The notes below the pieces were generated by a model. The model worked only from the letters and a program-made list of their open reading frames with translations. It was not told where the DNA came from and searched no databases. Both the position numbers and the translations under genes were made by a program. Below are positions 27,783 to 37,198 of a stretch of 64,000 nucleotides of DNA, piece after piece; the stretch's first letter is position 1, and the number at the start of each line of letters is the position of its first letter. This stretch comes from Mesorhizobium sp. C432A (lineage in GTDB: Bacteria > Pseudomonadota > Alphaproteobacteria > Rhizobiales > Rhizobiaceae), in assembly GCF_030323145.1 (NCBI RefSeq), contig NZ_CP100470.1, forward strand, positions 3,947,001 to 4,011,000. Reading direction: 5' to 3'.

Positions 27783-28667
27783 TCAGGCCGGTTCCCTGGC
27801 AAACAAGCTGTCATAGGCTGCGGCAAGCTGCTGCTGCCCTTGCAAAGCGATCGGCTCCAGCGGCGGACGGACCGCCAGCCAGCGCTCGTCGCCGGTCTTG
27901 CGCGCCACCATCACCTTTACCGCGGGGGTGACCTGATATTTGAGCAATTCGAGCACAAAACTTTCGACGCGAGGATCGTCGCACCCGTCCCCGGCCATGG
28001 CGCGGATTTCGCCCGGGACGAAATTGGCCATGCCCGAGATTGCGCCTTGAGCACCCAGTCGCACCGCACGCGCCAGATGCCTTTCATCGCCGATCAGGAT
28101 CACCAGATCGCCATGGGCGGCAAGCAGCGCCTTGCTGTAGCTCCAATTTCCACCGGAATCCTTGACCCCGGCGACCACGTCGGGAAAAGCAGTGCGCAAC
28201 CGGCCGATCAGGCCAAGCGAAAGCTGCACCATGGTAACCGAAGGGATGTTGTAGAGCAGCACATCACGGGCGAGGGGGCCGAGCGCGGCAAAGACGGCGG
28301 AGAACCAGCCGAAAAGGCCGTCCTCGCCGACATTCTTGAAGTAGCTCGGCGGGGCCAGCAGAATGTTTCGGGCGCCTCGCTGCAAGGCATGCTGTGCCTG
28401 TTCGGCGGCGTCTTCGGCGGCGTCGACCAGCACGCCGGCAACGAGTTGATGCGGCAAGATTCCAGCAGCCAGCATGGCTTCGGTCACCGACCGCCGCTCC
28501 GTCGTGCCCACCGACGCGCCTTCCCCTGTCGTGCCGAAAAGCGTCACGCTGCCGCAACCCTGCGCCAGGCAACTTTTGGCCTGAGCGATCATGGGAGCGG
28601 TGGCGATCTGCCCGCGGGCATCGAAAGGCGTGGCGAGAGCGGCCGAAAGGCCAAAGCGTGATGTCAC
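27783..28667 (-). CDS. Dihydrodipicolinate synthase/N-acetylneuraminate lyase family enzyme
   Basis: A 294-residue class I aldolase-family protein. The GTTGEG phosphate loop (45-50) is seen in VTLFGTTGEGASVGTTERRS, the catalytic tyrosine is probably in VLLYNIPSV, and the Schiff-base lysine is in VAGVKDSGGNW. The setting in a transporter operon, away from lysine synthesis genes, argues against a biosynthetic DapA and for a lyase or dehydratase acting on an imported sugar acid or hydroxy acid. The exact substrate is open. It is the first gene of the operon. Confidence 0.88.
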   Translation of the reverse strand: MTSRFGLSAALATPFDARGQIATAPMIAQAKSCLAQGCGSVTLFGTTGEGASVGTTERRSVTEAMLAAGILPHQLVAGVLVDAAEDAAEQAQHALQRGARNILLAPPSYFKNVGEDGLFGWFSAVFAALGPLARDVLLYNIPSVTMVQLSLGLIGRLRTAFPDVVAGVKDSGGNWSYSKALLAAHGDLVILIGDERHLARAVRLGAQGAISGMANFVPGEIRAMAGDGCDDPRVESFVLELLKYQVTPAVKVMVARKTGDERWLAVRPPLEPIALQGQQQLAAAYDSLFAREPA

Positions 28668-28708
28668 CGGAAGGTCTCCGAAGTAGGTGTGTATGCCGTG
28701 CTAGCACA

Positions 28709-28720
28709 CTAACATGTTAG
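28709..28720. promoter_or_regulatory. Palindrome CTAACATGTTAG before the DapA-like operon
   Basis: A perfect 12-bp palindrome 41 bp upstream of the first gene of the minus-strand operon. The core TAACATGTTA matches 9113-9124. Position and symmetry fit an operator for the GntR/FCD regulator in the operon. Confidence 0.5.
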
Positions 28721-28906
28721 TCGTAAATTGGGGTGGTGCGCTTTTTTAACAGCGGAGGGCCTTCACGGGTTCGAAGCCCATGGCGGATCGAGACCATTGG
28801 CGAAACAGCAGGATGGCCCAGTGTTAGGGCGCGGAGCGGCAGCTCCAACCTTGTCCCCATCCCAGTCGATGGCTAAACTCAGCCTTTCCCAGGGGAGGGT
28901 TCTGAC

Positions 28907-30049
28907 ATGACACTTCAGCTTTCGGCGGATGCTGTCGCTCCTAAGGCGGCGGCGCCTCAAAAGTACCTCTTCGGCCCGGTCGCCGATTTCCTCATGCTGG
29001 GCGGCAGCGCCTTTCTCATCCTGCCGGTGCTGTTTCTCGTTCCGCTCGAATATGAGGGGCCGGTGGCCGCAACGATGGTCGTCGTCGCCTATCTCGTGAA
29101 CTATCCCCACTTCGCCCACTCCTACCAGCTTTTCTATCGCAATTTCGGGCGCAAGGTGACGGGCGACGGCTACGACAGGAGCCTGCAACTCCGCTACATC
29201 TTCGCGGGCATTGTCGTGCCCCTGGTCATGGCCGGGTTCTTTGCCTATGGCGCGGTGGCGGCGAACACGCGGCTGCTCGGCTTTGCCACCAACGCCATGT
29301 TCTTTTTCGTCGGCTGGCACTACGTCAAGCAGGGCTACGGCATGCTGATGGTGGACGCGGTGCTGAAGCGCAAATTCTTCGACGATCGCGACAAGAAGGT
29401 GCTGCTGGTAAACTCCTATGCCGTGTGGATCCTTTCGTGGCTGCAGACGAATACGGCGGTCACCCAGGGCAAATATTACGGCCTCGACTATTACACCTTC
29501 GCGGTCCCTTCCTGGATCACCGACATCGCCTTGCTGGCAGCCATTGCTTCGACGGCGGCTACGCTTTTGATGCTGGTCAATCGCTGGCGAAAGAACGGTG
29601 GCAAGCTGCCCTATAACGGCATCGTGGCCTACGTCGCGTCGCTCTATCTCTGGATCCTGATTGTGAGAATAAATCCGCTCTGGCTGCTGATCGTGCCGGC
29701 GCTCCACTCGCTGCAGTACCTCGCCGTGGTCTGGCGCTATCAGACCAATGTTGAGCGTGACAGCTCCGATGCCGAACGCGATCCGCAGCCGAAAATCCTG
29801 TCCTTTCTCGGCCCCCTCTACAGGTTTCGGCTCCTCGGCTTCATCGTCGGCGGCACGGCCCTTGGCTATCTCGGCTTCTGGCTGATCCCATCCGCGCTGA
29901 CGGCCTTGATCCCGTATGACAGGCAAGTGCTGGGGTCATCGCTGTTCTTCTTCATCGTGCTCATCTTCATCAATGTGCACCATTATTTTCTGGACAATGT
30001 GATGTGGCGCCGTGGCAATCCGGAGGTATCGAAGTATCTGTTCCGCTGA
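28907..30049 (+). CDS. Polytopic membrane protein with conserved-looking histidine pairs
   Basis: A 380-residue protein with about eight to nine membrane helices. I do not recognise a characterised family. Histidines sit at or next to helix ends in motif-like groups: His68 and His71 in NYPHFAHSYQ, His138 in GWHYVKQGYG, His267 in PALHSLQYL, and His358 and His359 in NVHHYFLDN. Such a set is what membrane metal enzymes (desaturases, hydroxylases or carotene-oxygenase-like Blh proteins) or haem proteins use, but no family match can be claimed. ATG 28907 has GGGGAGGG upstream. It stands alone between two minus-strand operons. Confidence 0.8.
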   Translation: MTLQLSADAVAPKAAAPQKYLFGPVADFLMLGGSAFLILPVLFLVPLEYEGPVAATMVVVAYLVNYPHFAHSYQLFYRNFGRKVTGDGYDRSLQLRYIFAGIVVPLVMAGFFAYGAVAANTRLLGFATNAMFFFVGWHYVKQGYGMLMVDAVLKRKFFDDRDKKVLLVNSYAVWILSWLQTNTAVTQGKYYGLDYYTFAVPSWITDIALLAAIASTAATLLMLVNRWRKNGGKLPYNGIVAYVASLYLWILIVRINPLWLLIVPALHSLQYLAVVWRYQTNVERDSSDAERDPQPKILSFLGPLYRFRLLGFIVGGTALGYLGFWLIPSALTALIPYDRQVLGSSLFFFIVLIFINVHHYFLDNVMWRRGNPEVSKYLFR

Positions 30050-30284
30050 CTGATGCGCAGACTGTCGAGCCCGGTTTTCGTCAGCTGTCGAATATGCCAT
30101 TGCGAGCGTGATCGTCAGTGCAACGGAGAGCCCTGGAATGGCGGAGTGCTTTTCCGAGAGCCGCCTGGAAAATACCCTGCGGTGGCATCTGTACCGGCGT
30201 TGGCGACTATGCCGAGGTTGGCGCCGCCGGCGTAACCCTCGACGCGTGAGTTGCGGCCGACGTGCGGCGGGATCGGCTGGAACG

Positions 30285-31412
30285 TCACGAAACCAGTGAG
30301 ACATTGCCGCCGGCATGGCGCTCGATGCGGCCGGCAAGGTCGAGTTCCAGCAGCACCATGGAGACTTGCGCGGCGTTGAGGCCGGTGTGGCGGATGATCT
30401 CGTCCACGCCCACCGGCGTTGGGCCCAGCGCCTCGAGCACGCCGCTGCGTTCGTCCTCACCGGGCGGGGGAGTTGCCGAAAAATCGGGTGCCTTTTCTGG
30501 CGGCGCAATGCTTCGCGTTCGCGTGCCCGCCAAGGGTGCGATCGCACCGGAAACATCGGCCGCCTCGGTGACCAGGGTGGCGCCGTCCTTGAGCAGGCCG
30601 TTGGAGCCGGCGCAGCGCGGATCGAGCGGCGAACCCGGCACGGCAAAGACCAGCCGGCCCATCTCGCCGGCCAGGCGCGCGCTGATCAGCGAGCCGGAGC
30701 GTTGCGCCGCTTCGATCACCACCAGTCCGAGGGCGGCGCCCGCGACAAGCCGGTTGCGGCGCGGAAAATCCTGCGCCCGCGGCTGCCAGCCGAACGGCAT
30801 TTCCGAAATAACGGCGCCGCCACGCTCGGCAATGTCGTCGCACAAGCCGATATTTTCGGGCGGGTAGGGGACATCGAGCCCACCGGCCAGCACACCCACT
30901 GTACCAGTCGAGAGACTGCCCTGGTGTGCTGCCGTGTCGATGCCGCGCGCCAGGCCGGAAACGATGACGTAGCCGTCGCGGCCAAGATCCGCCGCCAGCA
31001 TGCGCGCCATCTTGATGCCGGCGAGCGACGCGTTGCGGGCGCCGACGATGGCCACCGCCGGCAGGCGAAAGACGGCTGCCTCGCCCTTCACGGCAATCAG
31101 TGGCGGCGGATTGTCCATGTTTTTCAGCATCGGCGGGTAGTCGGCCTCGCCGATGCCGACGAAGCGGGCGCCGTTTTCACTGGCTGCGTCGAGTTCCGCT
31201 TCGGCTTCCTCCACGGAAGGAATGCGCATGATCCTTTTGGCTCCGCCCGAAATCATCAGCTCGGGCAGCATCTCCAACGCCGCCTCCGCCGAACCAAAGC
31301 GGTTGATCAATTCGCGAAACGAGGCCGGGCCGACATTTTGTGTGCGGATCAGCCGCAGCCAGCTCAGCCGCTGCCGGTCGCTGAGGCGCGGCCCGGCGGC
31401 GGGCTTGCTCAA
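30285..31412 (-). CDS. dprA: DNA-processing protein DprA
   Basis: A 375-residue protein. The Rossmann-like DprA core runs from about residue 85 to 290, with [69 protein letters not shown] and [15 protein letters not shown]. An N-terminal helical domain and a C-terminal winged-helix-like region ([21 protein letters not shown]) flank it. DprA loads RecA on single-stranded DNA during transformation. It overlaps plsY by four bases, an arrangement with pyrB-pyrC that is common in Rhizobiales. Confidence 0.96.
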   Translation of the reverse strand: MSKPAAGPRLSDRQRLSWLRLIRTQNVGPASFRELINRFGSAEAALEMLPELMISGGAKRIMRIPSVEEAEAELDAASENGARFVGIGEADYPPMLKNMDNPPPLIAVKGEAAVFRLPAVAIVGARNASLAGIKMARMLAADLGRDGYVIVSGLARGIDTAAHQGSLSTGTVGVLAGGLDVPYPPENIGLCDDIAERGGAVISEMPFGWQPRAQDFPRRNRLVAGAALGLVVIEAAQRSGSLISARLAGEMGRLVFAVPGSPLDPRCAGSNGLLKDGATLVTEAADVSGAIAPLAGTRTRSIAPPEKAPDFSATPPPGEDERSGVLEALGPTPVGVDEIIRHTGLNAAQVSMVLLELDLAGRIERHAGGNVSLVS

Positions 31413-32014
31413 CCCTTGGCTCCGATCTTGCCTTCGGTGCCGGCAAGAAGGCGCGAAATGTTGGCGCGATGTTTGAAGATGACGATCAGGCTCATCACCA
31501 GGAACAGCCCGGCGGTCTCAGGTGTGCTCCAGAAATAAAGCGCGATCGGCACGATGACCGCCGCCGTCAGCGCTGCCAGCGAGGAATAGCGAAACAGAAA
31601 AGCCATCGCCAGCCAGACGACGATAAAAATCAGCGCCACATGCCAGCCGAGCGCGATCAGCACGCCGAGATAGGTCGCCACGCCCTTGCCGCCCTTGAAA
31701 ACGAGCCAGACCGGAAACAGATGGCCAAGGAAGGCGCCAAGGCCCGCCCAGAGTCCAAGGCCGGCCCACAGTCCGTAGTCGTGTCCAAAATGGCGCGCGA
31801 TCATCACCGCCGCCGTACCCTTCAACGCGTCGAGCACCAGCGTCGCGGCGGCGAGGCCCTTGTTGCCGGTGCGCAGAACGTTGGTGGCGCCGATATTGCC
31901 GGAGCCGATTTTGCGCACATCGCCGAGGCCGGCCGCGCGGGTGATCAAGAGGCCGAAGGGAATCGAGCCGAGGAGATAGCCGAACAGCAATGCCAGGATA
32001 ACGTTATAACTCAT
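31409..32014 (-). CDS. plsY: Acyl-phosphate:glycerol-3-phosphate acyltransferase
   Basis: PlsY (201 residues) transfers an acyl group from acyl-phosphate to glycerol-3-phosphate, the first step of phospholipid synthesis, in the inner membrane. The signatures [50 protein letters not shown] and the C-terminal [16 protein letters not shown] are complete, and there are five membrane helices. I prefer ATG 32014 to the ATG five codons upstream because GGGGGC then lies at a normal distance. Its use of glycerol-3-phosphate makes it a consumer of the glycerol pathway product. Confidence 0.95.
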   Translation of the reverse strand: MSYNVILALLFGYLLGSIPFGLLITRAAGLGDVRKIGSGNIGATNVLRTGNKGLAAATLVLDALKGTAAVMIARHFGHDYGLWAGLGLWAGLGAFLGHLFPVWLVFKGGKGVATYLGVLIALGWHVALIFIVVWLAMAFLFRYSSLAALTAAVIVPIALYFWSTPETAGLFLVMSLIVIFKHRANISRLLAGTEGKIGAKG

Positions 32015-32070
32015 TGTTTGCCCCCGCATTTCCCCAGCAACATATCGGTCTGCGACGTGGCGCGATCGCT

Positions 32071-33357
32071 CTAGCTCGAAAACACTGTGCGGCCCGCCAC
32101 CAGCGTTTGCAAGACCATGCCTTGCAGCCGCGCACCTTCGAAGCAGGTGTTTTTCGAGCGCGAGCGGATGCCGCTTTCACTCACGATCCAGGGTTCTTCA
32201 AGGTCGATCAGCGCAAGATCGGCCGGCGCTCCCGGCTTCAGCGTGCCGCCCGGCAGGCCGAACAGCCTTGCTGGTGCGGTGGACAGTGTTTCGACCAGCC
32301 GAAGTAGCGGCACGTCCCCATTGTGGTAGAGCCGAAGCGCTGCTCCAAGCAGCGTCTCCAACCCGATCGCGCCGGCAGCTGCATCGGCGAAGGGAAGGCG
32401 CTTGGTGTCGACATCCTGCGGGTCGTGCGAGGAGACGATGATGTCGATCGTGCCGTCCTTGACCGCCTCGATCATGGCCAGCCGGTCTTCCTCCGCGCGC
32501 AAAGGCGGCGTCAGCCGGAAGAAGGTGCGGTATTCCCCGACATCGTTCTCGTTCAGCGACAGATTGTGGATCGCCACGCCCGCCGTGACATTGGCCTTGT
32601 CGGCTTTCGCGCGCGTCATCGCTTGCGCTGCCATCGCCGTCGAGATCTTGGCCGCGTGGTAGGCGCCGCGCGTCAGCCGTGCCAGCGCCAGGTCGCGCTC
32701 CAGCGGGATGGACTCGGCCTCGCGCGGAATGCCGGCAAGGCCGAGCCAGCTGGCATACAGGCCTTCATTCATCACGCCCGCCGAAGCGAGGTCGCCATCC
32801 TGTGTCTCATGTGCGATGACGCCGCCGAAATCGCGGGCATAGGTCAGCGCCCGGCGCATCACCAGTGCGCTGGATATTGTGTGCCGCCCATCGGTGAAGG
32901 CGACCGCACCGGCCTCGCGCAACAGGCCGAATTCGGTCATCTCGCGACCGGCGAGGCCTTTGGTGATCGCCGCCGCCGGAAAGATGTTGACGCTGGCCGT
33001 GTCCCGGGCGGTGCGCAGCACGAATTCGACCAGCGCGACATTGTCGATCACCGGGTCGGTGTCGGGCATCATGACGACGGAGGTGACGCCGCCGGCCGCC
33101 GCCGCAACGCTGGCCGAAGCGATGGTCTCGCGATGTTCGCCGCCCGGTTCGCCGATGAAGACGCGCGCGTCGATCAGGCCGGGAATGATCGCCTTGCCGG
33201 CGCAGTCGACCACGGTGGCTCCCGCCGGCAGGCCCTGGTTCAGGGCAGCCTTGCCGGCGGCAACGATCTTTTTCCCCTCGACGATGACGGTGCCGACCTC
33301 GTCGATGCCGCGTGACGGGTCGACGATGCGGGCGCGCTCAAAGACCGTCGTGCTCAT
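32071..33357 (-). CDS. Dihydroorotase homologue lacking metal ligands (PyrC'-like)
   Basis: A 428-residue amidohydrolase-fold protein of the class I dihydroorotase family ([53 protein letters not shown]). The metal and substrate motif D-x-H-V-H-x-R-E-P-G reads [10 protein letters not shown] (63-72), so both zinc histidines (to Arg65 and Phe67) and the substrate arginine (to Gly69) are gone. It is therefore unlikely to be an active dihydroorotase. Inactive homologues of this kind are known to scaffold aspartate transcarbamoylase. It overlaps the pyrB gene by four bases, which supports that role. Confidence 0.9.
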   Translation of the reverse strand: MSTTVFERARIVDPSRGIDEVGTVIVEGKKIVAAGKAALNQGLPAGATVVDCAGKAIIPGLIDARVFIGEPGGEHRETIASASVAAAAGGVTSVVMMPDTDPVIDNVALVEFVLRTARDTASVNIFPAAAITKGLAGREMTEFGLLREAGAVAFTDGRHTISSALVMRRALTYARDFGGVIAHETQDGDLASAGVMNEGLYASWLGLAGIPREAESIPLERDLALARLTRGAYHAAKISTAMAAQAMTRAKADKANVTAGVAIHNLSLNENDVGEYRTFFRLTPPLRAEEDRLAMIEAVKDGTIDIIVSSHDPQDVDTKRLPFADAAAGAIGLETLLGAALRLYHNGDVPLLRLVETLSTAPARLFGLPGGTLKPGAPADLALIDLEEPWIVSESGIRSRSKNTCFEGARLQGMVLQTLVAGRTVFSS

Positions 33358-34319
33358 GCGCCGCGGCCCTCTGCATTGCGGCGGGGATCGAGCAGCGCTT
33401 CCATGACCGCCATGCGCACGGCCACCCCCATCTCGACCTGTTCCTGGATGACGCTTTGCGGACCGTCGGCGATTTCGGACGCAATCTCGACGCCGCGGTT
33501 CATCGGACCGGGATGCATCACCAGCGCGCCGTCCTTGGCGGCCTTCAGCTTTTCGGCATCGAGGCCGAAATAGCGGAAATATTCGCGTACCGAAGGCACG
33601 AAGGCGCCTTCCATCCGCTCACGCTGCAGGCGCAGCATCATCACCACGTCGGCGCCCTTGAGGCCCTCGGCCATCGAGCGCGAGACGATGACGCCCATTT
33701 TCTCGATGCCGGTGGGCAGCAGCGTCGACGGCGCCACCACACGCACCTGCGCGCCAAGCGCGTTCAAGAGCATGATGTTGGAACGCGCGACGCGCGAATG
33801 CAGGATGTCGCCGCAGATCGCTACGATCAGTTTCGACAGCGGCCCCTTGGCGCGGCGGATGGTCAGCGCGTCGAGCAGCGCCTGCGTCGGGTGTTCATGC
33901 GCGCCGTCGCCGGCATTGACCACCGAGCAGCCGACCTTCTGCGCCAAAAGGGCGGCGGCGCCCGCAGACTGGTGGCGGATGATCAGGATGTCGGGGCGCA
34001 TGGCGTTCAGCGTCATCGCCGTGTCGATCAGCGTCTCGCCCTTCTTCACCGAAGAGCTCGCCACCGACATGTTCATGACGTCGGCGCCGAGCCGTTTCCC
34101 GGCCAGTTCGAACGACGACTGCGTGCGCGTCGAGGCTTCGTAGAAGAGGTTGATCTGGGTGCGGCCGCGCAGCGTCGAGGTCTTCTTTTCGGACTGCCGC
34201 GAAATGGCGACGGCGCGATCTGCCCGGTCGAGCAGAAGCTCGATGTCACCGGGGGAAAGATCGCGGATGCCCAGAAGATGGCGGTGAGGATAAAGCGGCA
34301 GGGACGAAGCGTCGGTCAT
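33354..34319 (-). CDS. pyrB: Aspartate carbamoyltransferase catalytic subunit
   Basis: PyrB (321 residues) makes carbamoyl-aspartate from carbamoyl phosphate and aspartate, committing to pyrimidine synthesis. The carbamoyl-phosphate loop [12 protein letters not shown], the lobe around [29 protein letters not shown] and [13 protein letters not shown] are intact. No regulatory PyrI gene is present; instead it is followed by the metal-site-deficient dihydroorotase homologue with a 4-bp overlap, as in bacteria whose enzyme forms a complex with that protein. Confidence 0.97.
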   Translation of the reverse strand: MTDASSLPLYPHRHLLGIRDLSPGDIELLLDRADRAVAISRQSEKKTSTLRGRTQINLFYEASTRTQSSFELAGKRLGADVMNMSVASSSVKKGETLIDTAMTLNAMRPDILIIRHQSAGAAALLAQKVGCSVVNAGDGAHEHPTQALLDALTIRRAKGPLSKLIVAICGDILHSRVARSNIMLLNALGAQVRVVAPSTLLPTGIEKMGVIVSRSMAEGLKGADVVMMLRLQRERMEGAFVPSVREYFRYFGLDAEKLKAAKDGALVMHPGPMNRGVEIASEIADGPQSVIQEQVEMGVAVRMAVMEALLDPRRNAEGRGA

Positions 34320-34421
34320 CTCAAGGCGCTGCTATAGGGGGGAGAATTCCTTGCCGCAAGCGTCAGCTTGGCATTGCGGCCTTTCTCCCCGGTATTTTCG
34401 TCGCGCGCGCCGCCTGCCTTG

Positions 34422-34509
34422 GGCTATATCTAGCCGATTGCTTCGGATTCGAAGCCTCGTGATGATAAGTGCCTTTCTAGCGTTAGAAGGCCCTTCTACT
34501 TTCAGAAGG
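34422..34509 (+). promoter_or_regulatory. Structured leader of the acyl-CoA dehydrogenase gene (possible RNA switch)
   Basis: Four adjacent inverted repeats precede the start: GGCTA/TAGCC (34422-34435), GCTTCG/CGAAGC (34440-34455), GCCTTTCTA (34471-34479) with TAGAAGGC (34484-34491), and CCTTCT (34492-34497) with AGAAGG (34504-34509). The last arm is the Shine-Dalgarno sequence. TAGAAGG of the third can instead pair with the CCTTCTA of the fourth, so the two states exclude each other and would hide or free the ribosome site. Confidence 0.45.
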
Positions 34510-34516
34510 ATTGGGC

Positions 34517-36145
34517 GTGACCGACGACGTGACCAACCAGCCGCCGCCGCTGACGGGCGGCAACGCCTGGCGGGGCGATCCGTTGCTGATCCAGCTTGCC
34601 GAGCGTTTTTCCGATCCGGTGCGCAAGGACCTCGACGGGCTTGGCCGGTTCGTCCTGACGCAGGAGGCGCAGGAGCTGGCGCGCCTCGCCAATGTCGAGA
34701 CGCCGAAGCTCCGCACGCATGACCGTCAGGGCCGGCGCATCGACCTCGTCGAATTCCATCCGGCCTATCATGCGCTGATGCGCCGCTCGGTTGCCGGCGG
34801 CCTGCATTCCTCGATCTGGGAAAACGGCGATAGCGAGATCGGCCGTCGCCATCAGGTGCGCGCCGCGCGTTTCTACCTGACCGCCGAACTCGAGACCGGG
34901 CATCTCTGCCCCATCACCATGACCAGCGCTTCGCTGGCCGCCCTGATGGCCAGCCCAAAGCTGTTTCGCGAATGGGCGCCGCGCGTGACGACGCGCAAAT
35001 ACGACCAGAGTCAGAAGCCGCCGGTCGACAAGACCGGGCTGACGCTCGGCATGGGCATGACCGAAAAGCAGGGCGGCACCGACGTGCGCGCCAACACCAC
35101 ACGGGCCGAACGCGCCGGCAGCGGCTTTTATCGCCTCACCGGCCACAAATGGTTCATGTCGGCGCCGATGTCCGACGCTTTTCTCGTGCTTGGACAGGCG
35201 CCTGAAGGGCTTTCCTGCTTTCTCGTCCCGCGCATCCTCGGCGACGGTTCCGGCAACGGCTTCCGCTTTCAGCGGCTGAAGGACAAGCTCGGCAACCGCT
35301 CCAACGCCTCATCGGAGGTAGAGTTCGTCAACGCCATCGGCGAGATGGTCGGCGAGCCCGGCGCCGGCATAAAGACGATCATGGACATGGTCACGCTGAC
35401 CCGGCTCGACTGCGCCGTCGCCTCGTCGGCAATCATGCGGGCGGGGCTGGCTGAGGCCGTGCATCACGCCCGTCATCGCCAGGTGGCCGGCTCGACGCTG
35501 ATCGAACAGCCGCTGATGCAGCGCGTGCTGGCGGACATGGCGCTCGATGTCGCCGCCGCCACGGCACTCTCGTTCCGACTGGCGCGCTCCTTCGACGAGG
35601 CTGCCGGCGACCGCGGCGAGGCTGCTTTTGCCCGCGCCATGACCCCGGTGGTCAAATACTGGGTCTGCAAGATCGCGCCGCCACTGCTCTATGAGGCGAT
35701 GGAGTGCCTCGGCGGCAATGGCTATGTCGAGGAAGCGCCGCTCGCCCGCTACTACCGCGAAGCCCCGGTCAATGCGATCTGGGAGGGCTCAGGCAATGTC
35801 ATGGCGCTCGACGTGCTGCGCGTGCTCGGCCGCGCGCCCGGCCTGTTCGAGGAGGTGCTGGCCGGCATCGACCGCGATCTCGGCGCCGGCGGACGCGGAA
35901 CCATTGGCGTGCTCAAGGCGGCCATGCAGGTCGCCGGCACCGATGAGGGGTCGGCCCGCCTGCTGACCGAACAGCTGGCGCTGTCGGCGGCAGCTGCGGA
36001 ATTGCGCCGGCTGGGGGCAGGGCGGATTGCGGACGCCTTCGTCGAGACGCGGCTCGCCGGCCAGTGGCGCAACACCTATGGCATGCTCGATTCGCGCCAC
36101 GATGCGCGCATGATCGTCGACACGCTCTATCCGCCGGTGAATTGA
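34517..36145 (+). CDS. AidB-type acyl-CoA dehydrogenase
   Basis: A 542-residue flavoprotein of the acyl-CoA dehydrogenase family, longer than the usual 380-400 residues and like E. coli AidB. Features are LTLGMGMTEKQGGTDVR (residues about 176-192), TGHKWFMSAPMSD, the FAD region GNRSNASSEVEF, and YEAMECLGGNGYVEE with NAIWEGSGNVMALDVLR near the C-terminus. AidB binds DNA and is part of the alkylation response in E. coli, but enzymatic dehydrogenation of an unknown acyl-CoA is possible here. I use GTG 34517 since AGAAGGA lies six bases upstream; TTG 34511 is too close to it. Confidence 0.9.
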   Translation: MTDDVTNQPPPLTGGNAWRGDPLLIQLAERFSDPVRKDLDGLGRFVLTQEAQELARLANVETPKLRTHDRQGRRIDLVEFHPAYHALMRRSVAGGLHSSIWENGDSEIGRRHQVRAARFYLTAELETGHLCPITMTSASLAALMASPKLFREWAPRVTTRKYDQSQKPPVDKTGLTLGMGMTEKQGGTDVRANTTRAERAGSGFYRLTGHKWFMSAPMSDAFLVLGQAPEGLSCFLVPRILGDGSGNGFRFQRLKDKLGNRSNASSEVEFVNAIGEMVGEPGAGIKTIMDMVTLTRLDCAVASSAIMRAGLAEAVHHARHRQVAGSTLIEQPLMQRVLADMALDVAAATALSFRLARSFDEAAGDRGEAAFARAMTPVVKYWVCKIAPPLLYEAMECLGGNGYVEEAPLARYYREAPVNAIWEGSGNVMALDVLRVLGRAPGLFEEVLAGIDRDLGAGGRGTIGVLKAAMQVAGTDEGSARLLTEQLALSAAAAELRRLGAGRIADAFVETRLAGQWRNTYGMLDSRHDARMIVDTLYPPVN

Positions 36146-36191
36146 GGGCCTTCCGCCAGGCCTCGAACGAATTTGCCTGCCTGTGGACAGC

Positions 36192-36205
36192 CGTTAACCT
36201 TAACG
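36192..36205. promoter_or_regulatory. Palindrome CGTTAA-CC-TTAACG
   Basis: A 14-bp perfect inverted repeat with a 2-bp centre, 64 bp before the start of the small membrane-protein gene at 36270. It may be an operator; no matching regulator is encoded nearby. Confidence 0.3.
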
Positions 36206-36269
36206 AATGGTTTCCGTTGCAGCCGCAGGCCGCAGACCCCACTGTCTTTGTCACCAAAGCAGGAATGCC

Positions 36270-36857
36270 ATGCGGCACATTTTGACGTCCTTTCTGGCCT
36301 TGCACTGGGCGCTGGTTTTCGCCCTGCTGGCGTTCATCTGTGTCGATGGAAACCGCGGCGTTGCGGGCGCTCTGGGCGTGCTCGGCGTCGTCGTGGAAAA
36401 CACTCGTCTGGCCGATCTCGACAATGCTGCCGTCGTGGCGCCGCTGGCCATCGCCTTGCTGGTCGTGGCGGTGCTGTTTTGCTGGGTCTTCGTCGAGAGC
36501 CTGGTTAACGCCGCAGCGAGCCCGGACGGAGCCGACAGTGTGGCGCGGACCGCCTTCATTTCGGCATCCGCGGTGTTGTCGCTCATCCTGGTCGGCGGCG
36601 CAGCGCGAGGCATCAACGGCCTGTTTTTGGTTGTCGCCGTGCAATTGGCGGCACTTCTGGCCTCCTATGTCGCCATGCTGGCCGAGCGGAGGTCGGTCTT
36701 CGCTGTCATGGTTTCTCGGGAGGCAGAGAGCCGCGCCACCGCCCATGCCATGGCCAAGGGTGCCGCGCACGGCTCCTTGCTGTCGCGCATTTCCGGCCGT
36801 CCGGACATTGGTCCCAGCGGTCGCAGAGGCGGCTCCAGCCGCAGGGACGGTCACTGA
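36270..36857 (+). CDS. Hypothetical membrane protein, 195 residues
   Basis: I do not recognise a family. The protein has about four predicted helices (FLALHWALVFALLAFICV, VVAPLAIALLVVAVLFCWVF, TAFISASAVLSLILVGGAA, GLFLVVAVQLAALLASYVA) and a basic, Gly/Ser/Arg-rich cytoplasmic tail after residue 160 (SGRRGGSSRRDGH). ATG 36270 follows AGGA; the frame is open further upstream but without hydrophobic sequence. Its stop overlaps the next gene start by one base, so the two small membrane proteins are probably made together. Confidence 0.7.
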   Translation: MRHILTSFLALHWALVFALLAFICVDGNRGVAGALGVLGVVVENTRLADLDNAAVVAPLAIALLVVAVLFCWVFVESLVNAAASPDGADSVARTAFISASAVLSLILVGGAARGINGLFLVVAVQLAALLASYVAMLAERRSVFAVMVSREAESRATAHAMAKGAAHGSLLSRISGRPDIGPSGRRGGSSRRDGH

Positions 36858-37198
36858 TGCGCACGCTGTTCGCATTGTGGGCCGCGCCACTCGCTCTGTT
36901 CTGGGGCTGGTTCTTCCTGTCGCTCAACGACATCAATTTCGGCTACGTCATGCTCAGCCGGCAGCTGCATGATTTCGTGTTTCAGCTCTACGGGCAGATG
37001 CTGGGCATCGATCCGGCGATCATTCCGGGCATGGTGGCAAGGGCCTGCATCTTCGACGGCTTCCTGCTGATGGCATTGTGGGCGTTTCGCCGCCGCCGCA
37101 ACATCATGGCCTGGGTCAGGCGGCAGGCGGGGAATCCGGTTCCGTCCGATCGCGTGGGTCAAGCGACTGGAGCCGGTCCAGAACTCCCTGCAGAATAA
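36857..37198 (+). CDS. Hypothetical membrane protein, 113 residues
   Basis: A protein with two probable membrane helices ([20 protein letters not shown] and [21 protein letters not shown]) and a basic RRRR stretch at the membrane edge. No family is recognised. It begins in the last base of the preceding gene. Its last 83 bp overlap the end of ruvX on the opposite strand. The tail after residue 86 ([21 protein letters not shown]) is therefore constrained by ruvX and is probably a disordered extension. Confidence 0.65.
   Translation: MRTLFALWAAPLALFWGWFFLSLNDINFGYVMLSRQLHDFVFQLYGQMLGIDPAIIPGMVARACIFDGFLLMALWAFRRRRNIMAWVRRQAGNPVPSDRVGQATGAGPELPAE

Noticed and set aside
28668..28906. Possible small genes between the divergent dapA-like and membrane-protein genes
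   Set aside because: Only the palindrome at 28709-28720 and the ribosome-binding sequence of the next gene stand out.
30050..30284. Short frames in the gap between the histidine-rich membrane gene and dprA
   Set aside because: No ribosome sites, no hydrophobic or family features; I see nothing supportable in this 235-bp gap.
34517..34600. TTG 34511 as start of the AidB-type gene
   Set aside because: It lies directly after the AGAAGGA sequence, too close for a ribosome; GTG 34517 has correct spacing.
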